Positions 1 to 4,238 of a DNA stretch of 5,067 nt are shown here, piece by piece; the first letter of the stretch is position 1; each line of letters opens with the position of its first letter. The notes under the pieces are model-generated. The model saw only the letters and a list, made by a program, of their open reading frames with translations, was not told the DNA's origin and searched no databases. The stretch is from contig CASTFX010000096.1 in NCBI GenBank assembly GCA_949448405.1, forward strand, positions 1 to 5,067, read 5' to 3'. The stretch is from an uncultured Clostridia bacterium. GTDB taxonomy: Bacteria; Bacillota; Clostridia; TANB77; CAG-508. The position numbers were made by a program, and so were the translations under genes.

Positions 1-2
1 TA

Positions 3-464
3 GGAGATAGACAAGTTTCAGAAGCAGAATATAAAAAACATCAAGAAGAATTGGATAGAAGAAATCAAGAACAACAAGCAAATGCAGATGAGTTAATGCA
101 AGATGTTTTAGGAACAACATCAGCAGATGAATTACAAACAATGTCTATAACTGAAATATTAATGAAAATATCAACAAATTCAACACCTGAACTTGTAGCA
201 GAAATAATAAATATGACAGATTTAACAGAAGAAAGTAAACAAAGAGCAGAAGAAGATTTAAACAGAGCATTAAAGATATTGAAAAAATTAAATAACAACC
301 AAATGAATGAATTAGTAGAAATAATAGCTAGTACAAGTAGTAATATAATGAATGAAGCTCAAAAGGCATCAGATGAAATGAAAGCAATAATGGAAGAAGA
401 ACAAAGAAAGATGGAAGAAATGCAAAAAAAGATAGAAGAAATGGAAAGACTATATGCACAATAA
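3..464 (+). CDS. Unrecognised charged coiled-coil protein, 5' end outside window
   Basis: The reading frame is open to the left edge (codons from base 3 read GDRQVSEAEYKKHQEEL...), so this is the C-terminal 153 residues of a longer protein. The TTG at 51 is an internal Leu codon rather than a start, and there is no Shine-Dalgarno sequence before it. The visible part is hydrophilic, with no membrane segment, signal peptide or Cys. It is rich in Glu, Lys, Met, Gln and Asn. The last ~40 residues (SDEMKAIMEEEQRKMEEMQ onward) have heptad-like spacing of Met, Ile and Leu and probably form a coiled coil. The middle (roughly residues 30-110) alternates short amphipathic helices. I do not recognise a family. 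Such composition occurs in cytoplasmic structural or scaffold-like proteins, but no function can be assigned. It ends TAA and is followed by the shared terminator at 576-629. Confidence 0.8.
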   Translation, partial: GDRQVSEAEYKKHQEELDRRNQEQQANADELMQDVLGTTSADELQTMSITEILMKISTNSTPELVAEIINMTDLTEESKQRAEEDLNRALKILKKLNNNQMNELVEIIASTSSNIMNEAQKASDEMKAIMEEEQRKMEEMQKKIEEMERLYAQ

Positions 465-575
465 TGCTTTTCGCTTTTGAAACGTTTTGGAGAGAGAATT
501 CTTTTTGTTAGACAATTAAGTTATTATTAGAATGCAGGTTGCATAAAGTAAAAGAAATATAAATTTAACAATATT

Positions 576-629
576 AAAAAAGAGGAATAATTGATAATAT
601 ATACTAAAAATCAGTTATTCCTCTTTTTT
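576..629. terminator. Bidirectional intrinsic terminator shared by convergent genes
   Basis: A perfect 15-bp inverted repeat pairs 576-590 (AAAAAAGAGGAATAA) with 615-629. The stem can extend inward by TGAT (592-595) with ATCA (610-613) and one G-U pair. On + the stem is followed by a T-rich tract (624-635), which suits termination of the coiled-coil gene. On minus the other arm ends in a run of T, which suits the XRE gene. The right arm covers the stop codon and last four codons of the XRE gene (615-629), so this is compact convergent-gene architecture. Confidence 0.85.
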
Positions 630-875
630 ATTTTTCCATTCAGTAGCTTCAGCAGTTTTAAATCTATCATCTAAGAAAAAAGTACTTAAATCGATATCTA
701 TTGCATTACATATAACAAAAAGAACATCAATTCTTATAGTCTTAGTTTTTCTAGTTAAAAATTGTGAAACTGTTGAACTGTATACGCCTGTTAAACTTTG
801 TAATTTATATAAAGTAATATTTCTTTCTTCTAATACTTCTTTTAATTTTAATGCGACTAAATCAGAAAATTCCAT
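615..875 (-). CDS. Small XRE-family helix-turn-helix transcriptional regulator
   Basis: An 86-residue DNA-binding protein made almost entirely of one Cro/C1-type HTH domain. Residues 5-67 give the five-helix fold: helix 1 ALKLKEVLEERNI, helix 2 TLYKLQSLTG (21-30), recognition helix VYSSTVSQFL (31-40), then the IRIDVLFVICNAIDIDLSTFF pattern typical of this family's last helices. A charged tail (KNKKEE) follows. I place the start at the ATG at 873-875, which has an AAAGG about 10 nt upstream; the in-frame ATG at 891-893 would add six residues (MKGIVN) but has no ribosome binding site. There is no effector or protease domain, so it probably represses or activates as a dimer. It is divergent from the surface-protein gene across 202 bp, so its own promoter and that of the surface-protein/sortase unit are plausible targets (inference). 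The fold assignment is firm; the target is not. Confidence 0.88.
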   Translation of the reverse strand: MEFSDLVALKLKEVLEERNITLYKLQSLTGVYSSTVSQFLTRKTKTIRIDVLFVICNAIDIDLSTFFLDDRFKTAEATEWKNKKEE

Positions 876-921
876 ATTTACAATACCTTTCATTGCACTT
901 ATTCAAAGTAATTTTAGCAAA

Positions 922-940
922 AAGTGTTTTAAAAACCTTT
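922..940. promoter_or_regulatory. Candidate operator: imperfect dyad in the divergent control region
   Basis: GTTTT (926-930) and AAAAC (932-936) are mirror arms around A931. The symmetry continues outward with AA/TT at 922-923 and 939-940 after one mismatch and one G-T pair. The size and near-palindromic form resemble XRE operators, and it lies between the XRE start and the surface-protein promoter. AT-rich DNA produces such dyads by chance, so this is weak. Confidence 0.25.
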
Positions 941-971
941 CAATGTTTTGAGAGAAATTTCGGTAAAACTA

Positions 972-1000
972 TTTCAAATAAAAAAAGATTATGATATAAT
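972..1000 (+). promoter_or_regulatory. SigA-type extended -10 promoter of the surface-protein gene
   Basis: A perfect extended -10, TGATATAAT, lies at 992-1000 (TATAAT 995-1000). At a 17-bp spacing there is a weak -35, TTTCAA (972-977). Transcription would start near 1006-1008, leaving a leader of about 70 nt before the ATG at 1078, which has GGGAGG (1065-1070) seven bases upstream. The weak -35 with a strong extended -10 leaves room for regulation, for example by the divergent XRE protein. Confidence 0.7.
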
Positions 1001-1077
1001 GCAAACAAATATAATATTATGTGAAATATGGGGTATTATCAAACATAATGTTATAAATTAAAAAGGGAGGAAAAAAT

Positions 1078-2541
1078 ATGGTAAAAACAAAATCAAAATT
1101 CAAACTTTTAATAGTATTAGGAATAATGTTATTAGCAGTATTAGTATTCAATATGAATACAGTAAATGCAGCCACACAGGAAGAAATACAAACAATAATG
1201 AATTTAATTCCTAATACAATACAACTTGATATTTTAGAAAGCCAAGCCTTAGACAGAAAAAGCGGGGAATATGGATATATTGTAGATGATTTAGCAGTTA
1301 AGAAAGTGGAAACCATATTAGAAAATAGTGGTGTAGATTTAAAAGCTAAGAATATTAAAATAGGAACTGGTGGTATTGATATTATAGTGAAAGATGAAGA
1401 AGATACAGATTTATGTTTTAATATTCATAAAATAGGTATTGGAATTTTAGAAGAAGATGGTGGGATAAACAATCCTAAAGTTATTAATATAAAATACAAA
1501 AATACAGATAATTTTAATACTCAAGATGAACAATATGTGAAGGATAAAATAAAAAATGTTAACTTTAGTCCAGTATATTCAGTAGAATTTGAAGATATGG
1601 TAAATCAAAAAAGTTCAGTTGAACAAGAATTAATAAATTGTATAAACAAAGAAATCAATGATGAAACATTGAAGTATATAGTACGTGGTCAAATTAGTGG
1701 AACTTATCCTATTTACATTTTCAAAAATGATATTTTATATTATACAGTTTGCAATAATAACCCACTTAGTTGGATACAAGTGACAATACCTACAAACATT
1801 GAAAATACAGAAACTGCGAAGATTAACTATGCACAACAAATAATAAAAAATGGATTAGAAAAGATATATAATAGAACATTGGAAATTAGTATAGAAAAAT
1901 ATACTGACAAAATTTATAATGGAGCAGTAGAAAATAATGGCTCATTTTATGCACTAATAGTTAATGGAGAAAAGTGGAATCCTATTGAGTTAAAAAAGAG
2001 TGGAACAGAAAACGTAGTACATAAACCATTAGAATTTTATAATAAAGAAACGAATATAAGAATAGAAACAACAGAAAATATATTGCCAGAAGATACAATA
2101 TTAGATGTATTTCCAATATTAGATGGAATAATATACAGAACTGTAAGTGCATCAATACAGAATTGTAATAATTTTAAGGTGTTTGATATTACAATAAAAT
2201 CAAGAGGAGTGAGAGTTCAACCAAATGGAAAAGTAAAAGTAAGTATTCCTATACCAAGCAATTTTGATAAGACTAAACTATCAGTATATAGAGTAGAAGA
2301 TAATGGAGAAAAAACAGAATATGAAGTAACAGTAGAAGGAAATTATGCAACATTTGAAACAAATCACTTCTCTACTTATGTATTAGCAGAAAAAGAAATT
2401 ACACAAAACACAAATAATAAAACAGATAAAGAAAAAGATAATACCCCAAAAACAGGAAATTTAGATATTATAAACTATGTATTAGTTGTAACAGCATTAG
2501 CAGGAGCAGGAATAATAGTATTAAAAAAGCATTCCAAATAA
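1078..2541 (+). CDS. Secreted surface protein with TPKTG sortase sorting signal
   Basis: A 487-residue exported protein. Residues 1-31 form a signal peptide: Lys-rich start (KTKSKFK), hydrophobic core (LLIVLGIMLLAVLVF), then VNA|A as the likely signal peptidase I site. Residues 33-310 are a mixed region I do not recognise. About 313-438 is a beta-rich module ending VYRVEDNG...FETNHFSTYVLAEKE, a C-terminal beta-sandwich pattern common in clostridial surface proteins. A polar Asn/Thr/Lys linker (440-454) leads to the cell-wall sorting signal: TPKTG (456-460), a hydrophobic stretch (464-482) and the basic tail KKHSK. The motif differs from LPXTG at its first residue and resembles the (S/P)PXTG motifs used by Clostridioides difficile SrtB (family knowledge). 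The sortase gene 70 bp downstream encodes a class B enzyme, so it is the probable partner that links this protein to peptidoglycan. Start chosen for the strong GGGAGG site. The binding target is unknown. Confidence 0.9.
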   Translation: MVKTKSKFKLLIVLGIMLLAVLVFNMNTVNAATQEEIQTIMNLIPNTIQLDILESQALDRKSGEYGYIVDDLAVKKVETILENSGVDLKAKNIKIGTGGIDIIVKDEEDTDLCFNIHKIGIGILEEDGGINNPKVINIKYKNTDNFNTQDEQYVKDKIKNVNFSPVYSVEFEDMVNQKSSVEQELINCINKEINDETLKYIVRGQISGTYPIYIFKNDILYYTVCNNNPLSWIQVTIPTNIENTETAKINYAQQIIKNGLEKIYNRTLEISIEKYTDKIYNGAVENNGSFYALIVNGEKWNPIELKKSGTENVVHKPLEFYNKETNIRIETTENILPEDTILDVFPILDGIIYRTVSASIQNCNNFKVFDITIKSRGVRVQPNGKVKVSIPIPSNFDKTKLSVYRVEDNGEKTEYEVTVEGNYATFETNHFSTYVLAEKEITQNTNNKTDKEKDNTPKTGNLDIINYVLVVTALAGAGIIVLKKHSK

Positions 2542-2559
2542 ATTTATAATACCAAAACG

Positions 2560-2589
2560 GGAGTAGTACACTAAAATACTACTCCTTTT
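2560..2589 (+). terminator. Terminator-like hairpin between surface protein and sortase genes
   Basis: A perfect 9-bp stem, GGAGTAGTA (2560-2568) with TACTACTCC (2577-2585), has an 8-nt loop and is followed by only TTTTAAAT. The short T-run suggests partial termination, so the downstream sortase could be made at a lower level than its substrate. I see no convincing separate promoter between the hairpin and the sortase start, which favours leaky read-through or stabilisation of the upstream mRNA end. Confidence 0.6.
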
Positions 2590-2611
2590 AAATAAGAAAG
2601 GTTTTAAGTTG

Positions 2612-3403
2612 ATGAAGAAAAAATCAAGACATAATAAAAAGAATAATAAATTAAAAACTATAATATTGTTATTATTAGTTGTGACTTTTGTTTGTGGAAT
2701 AAGTTATACAATTTACTATTTTTATAATTCAAATAAAGAGAAACAAGTAAATGAAAATATACTAAATGAAACTAATATAGATACTACACAAATTACAGAT
2801 ACTAAAACAGAAAGAATGTTACAAATAGAAGAATTACAAAAAGAAAATACAGAAATAATAGGTTGGCTAGAAATTGAAGATACGAATATAAATTATCCTA
2901 TATGTCAAACAAATGATAATGACTTTTATCTAACTCATAATTATAAAAAAGAAAAAGCAAGTAGTGGAAGTTTATTTTTAGATAAAGATTTTGATATGGT
3001 AAATGGTAGTAGTAATTATCTGATATATGGACACAGAAATAAGCAAGGACTAATGTTTGAAGATTTAATGAAATATGCTAAAGAAGATTTTTATAAAGAA
3101 CATACTAAAATAAAATTTACAACAAAAACAGATGATAGTATTTATGAAATAATATCTGTATTTTATTCAAGAGTTTATTATAAAAGTGAAAAAAATGTAT
3201 TTAGATATTATTATTTTGTAAATGCAGAAAACGAGCAAGAATATAATAACTATGTGGAACAATGCAAGAAGGCAAGTATTTATGATACAGGAGTTACAGC
3301 AGAATATGGAGAACAATTACTAACATTGTCTACTTGTGAATATTCAAAAGAAGATGGAAGATTTGTAGTAGTTGCTAAAAAAGTAAATAACAATAATCTG
3401 TAA
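2612..3403 (+). CDS. srtB: Class B sortase (membrane-anchored cysteine transpeptidase)
   Basis: A 263-residue sortase that cleaves a sorting motif between Thr and Gly and joins the Thr to a peptidoglycan cross-bridge amine. Counting from this ATG: basic N-terminus, one membrane anchor (about 14-38, IILLLLVVTFVCGISYTIYYF), a polar stalk, then the catalytic domain from about residue 70. Class B features are GWLEIEDTNINYPICQ, the FYLTHNY stretch, SGSLFLD, the YGH motif (catalytic His141), a long helix-containing insertion before the end (EQEYNNYVEQCKKASIYDTG), LSTC (Cys242) and GRFVVVAKKV (Arg250). All three active-site residues are present. The ATG at 2612 and a TTG at 2609 are both in frame; AAAGG (2597-2601) is 10 and 7 nt away respectively. 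I prefer ATG, but the TTG start, adding one residue, is possible. Length is normal for the class. The likely substrate is the TPKTG protein just upstream. Confidence 0.93.
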   Translation: MKKKSRHNKKNNKLKTIILLLLVVTFVCGISYTIYYFYNSNKEKQVNENILNETNIDTTQITDTKTERMLQIEELQKENTEIIGWLEIEDTNINYPICQTNDNDFYLTHNYKKEKASSGSLFLDKDFDMVNGSSNYLIYGHRNKQGLMFEDLMKYAKEDFYKEHTKIKFTTKTDDSIYEIISVFYSRVYYKSEKNVFRYYYFVNAENEQEYNNYVEQCKKASIYDTGVTAEYGEQLLTLSTCEYSKEDGRFVVVAKKVNNNNL

Positions 3404-3469
3404 TAACAACTGATAACGCTTTTTAAGGCAGTTTCTAATTTTAAGGGGATTTTTTTCAATAAATAGATA

Positions 3470-3500
3470 AAAAACTCACTTGTAAAATCAGTGAGTTTTT
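3470..3500. terminator. Intrinsic terminator after the sortase gene, symmetric
   Basis: AAAAACTCACT (3470-3480) pairs perfectly with AGTGAGTTTTT (3490-3500) around a 9-nt loop. The T-run at 3496-3500 makes it a terminator on +, and the A-run in the left arm makes it equally good on minus. It lies 66 bp after the sortase stop and directly against the left end of the IS200 element. Before the insertion it would have lain only about 4 bp beyond the spoIVB stop codon, so it was probably a shared two-way terminator. Confidence 0.85.
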
Positions 3501-3515
3501 ATTGTAAATAAACTT

Positions 3516-3528
3516 CCGGCTATGCCGG
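3516..3528 (+). repeat. IS200 left-end hairpin
   Basis: A perfect 5-bp G/C stem (CCGGC/GCCGG) with a TAT loop, unusual in this AT-rich sequence. In IS200/IS605 elements such subterminal hairpins are bound by the TnpA dimer as single-stranded DNA. The bases 5' of it (ATAAA, 3508-3512) are the candidate guide for the TTTAT cleavage site at 3498-3502. Confidence 0.65.
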
Positions 3529-3550
3529 TAGTATCATAGGCTTAAGCTTT

Positions 3551-3580
3551 GTGACAAAGCAACTCCCTTCATGATATAAT
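3551..3580 (+). promoter_or_regulatory. Internal promoter of tnpA
   Basis: The -35 GTGACA (3551-3556, five of six consensus bases) is 18 bp from an extended -10 TGATATAAT (3572-3580, TATAAT 3575-3580). The start point would be near 3586-3588, about 48 nt before the tnpA ATG. The -35 sits in a small palindrome, GCTTTG-TGA-CAAAGC (3546-3560). The spacer contains the left arm of the hairpin that can hide the ribosome binding site, so transcripts from this promoter lack that arm. Confidence 0.7.
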
Positions 3581-3629
3581 ATCAATATGTTTCGACGCAT
3601 AATTGATAAAATAAAATGAAGGGAGTTGC
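3559..3629 (+). promoter_or_regulatory. Ribosome-binding-site-sequestering hairpin of tnpA
   Basis: GCAACTCCCTTCAT (3559-3572) is perfectly complementary over 14 bp to 3616-3629, which contains the tnpA Shine-Dalgarno GAAGGGAG (3618-3625). Inside, TATCAAT (3580-3586) pairs with ATTGATA (3602-3608). RNA that includes both arms would bury the ribosome binding site just before the ATG at 3635. Sequestration of the tnpA start in read-through transcripts is known for IS200 in enterobacteria; here the arm positions relative to the promoter show it directly. Confidence 0.75.
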
Positions 3630-3634
3630 GTATC

Positions 3635-4135
3635 ATGAGTAATATATTCAATAAGAAAAATAAAATTGAAAATACTACATATGATGATGTATCAAGTTTA
3701 TCACACACAAAATGGAATTGCAAATATCATATAATATTCGCACCTAAATATAGGAGAAAAATTTTTTATGGACAAAAGAGGATGGAGATAGGAAAAATAT
3801 TGAGAGATCTTTGTGACTGGAATGAGGTGAAAATTATAGAGGCGGAAGTTTGCCCAGACCATGTACATATGTTTGTCTTAATTCCACCCAAATTATCAGT
3901 ATCGAAATTTATGGGAATATTAAAGGGCAAAAGTAGCCTCATAATTTTCCAGAGGTGGTCAAATTTGAAATACAAATTTGGCCAGCGAAGTTTTTGGTGC
4001 CGTGGCTACTATGTAGACACGGTTGGTAAGAATGCAAAAAGAATAGCAGAATATGTAAGAAACCAATTACAAGAAGATATGATGTATGATCAAATATCAA
4101 TAAAAGAATATAAAGACCCGTTTAACGGGTCATAA
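3635..4135 (+). CDS. tnpA: IS200-type Y1 (HUH) transposase
   Basis: A 166-residue transposase that cuts and rejoins single-stranded DNA at the element's ends through a 5'-phosphotyrosine link. Visible features in order: SLSHTKWNCKYHIIFAPKYRR at 22-42, close to the enterobacterial IS200 N-terminus; the metal-binding HUH motif H76-V-H78 (in CPDHVHMFV); the MGILKGKSSL helix; FWCRGYYVDTVGKNAKRI; then catalytic Tyr140 with Gln144 (YVRNQ). All key residues are intact and there is no frameshift, so the protein looks active. The N-terminus is some 15-20 residues longer than classical IS200 TnpA. The ATG at 3635 lies 9 nt after GGGAG (3621-3625); the upstream TTG at 3626 is in frame but touches the Shine-Dalgarno and is rejected. 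The final codons form the hairpin GACCCGT-TTA-ACGGGTC (4115-4131), so the end of the coding sequence also serves as RNA or DNA structure. Confidence 0.95.
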   Translation: MSNIFNKKNKIENTTYDDVSSLSHTKWNCKYHIIFAPKYRRKIFYGQKRMEIGKILRDLCDWNEVKIIEAEVCPDHVHMFVLIPPKLSVSKFMGILKGKSSLIIFQRWSNLKYKFGQRSFWCRGYYVDTVGKNAKRIAEYVRNQLQEDMMYDQISIKEYKDPFNGS

Positions 4136-4198
4136 AAGACGCATGCGTCGAAACAGCTATGAGCCTTTAGGCTCTGCTTGTAAAAGAGCCTTTCAGGC
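4115..4198 (+). other. Structured tnpA 3' region: chain of short hairpins
   Basis: Four symmetric units follow one another. GACCCGT/ACGGGTC (4115-4131) spans the tnpA stop region. GACGCATGCGTC (4138-4149) is a perfect 12-bp palindrome. GAGCC-TTTA-GGCTC (4161-4174) can extend with ACAGC (4153-4157) and GCTTGT (4176-4181). GCCT-TTC-AGGC (4188-4198) is last. GAGCCTTT occurs twice (4161-4168 and 4186-4193). The high local G+C and dense dyads stand out from the surroundings; they may form the right-end transpososome DNA structure, mRNA 3' protection, or both. Confidence 0.55.
4143..4155 (+). repeat. 13-nt inverted repeat partner of the tnpA leader (3588-3600)
   Basis: ATGCGTCGAAACA here is the exact reverse complement of TGTTTCGACGCAT at 3588-3600. 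The left copy begins at the predicted tnpA transcription start and the right copy begins 8 nt after the tnpA stop codon. The mRNA could therefore close into a panhandle, or the two ends of the single-stranded element could pair. The right copy overlaps the GACGCATGCGTC palindrome (4138-4149), which offers a competing fold. Confidence 0.7.
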
Positions 4199-4206
4199 GT
4201 TATAAT
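4178..4206 (+). promoter_or_regulatory. Possible outward-facing promoter at the IS200 right end
   Basis: TTGTAA (4178-4183) and TATAAT (4201-4206) are separated by exactly 17 bp. A transcript would start near 4212, at the base of the right-end hairpin, and run antisense to spoIVB. The hairpin and the weak U-tract after it could end it at once. In AT-rich DNA a good -10 is common, so confidence is low. Confidence 0.3.
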
Positions 4207-4212
4207 AAAATA

Positions 4213-4231
4213 CCCCCAGCTTAGCTGGGGG
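4213..4231. repeat. IS200 right-end hairpin, also a likely spoIVB terminator
   Basis: CCCCCAGC (4213-4220) and GCTGGGGG (4224-4231) form a perfect 8-bp stem with a TTA loop. It is the expected right subterminal hairpin of an IS200 element, with the candidate guide ATAAA (4205-4209) on its 5' side and the candidate cleavage site TTTAT (4235-4239) three bases beyond. Read on minus it follows the spoIVB stop by 7 nt and is followed by TATTTTATTATAA, so it can replace the terminator that the insertion displaced. Confidence 0.7.
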
Positions 4232-4238
4232 ATATTTA

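Noticed and set aside
51..53. TTG at 51 as start codon of the first gene
   Set aside because: The frame stays open to the left edge with similar charged helical composition, and no ribosome binding site precedes the TTG.
65..298. Minus-strand frame opposite the coiled-coil gene
   Set aside because: It is Ser/Phe/Ile-rich, typical of the antisense of an A-rich coding strand, and lacks a plausible start context.
532..544. ATGCA-GGT-TGCAT small hairpin between the first gene and its terminator
   Set aside because: It is only 5 bp, has no T-run and no associated gene; chance is likely.
891..893. Upstream ATG for the XRE gene, giving 92 residues
   Set aside because: There is no Shine-Dalgarno before it, whereas the ATG at 873-875 has AAAGG upstream and begins right at the normal domain start.
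938..977. Two TTTCAA copies (938-943, 972-977) as a repeated regulator site
   Set aside because: Six-base A/T-rich matches are expected by chance here, and one copy is simply the candidate -35.
3626..3628. TTG as tnpA start
   Set aside because: It directly abuts the GGGAG ribosome binding site; the ATG at 3635 has proper 9-nt spacing.
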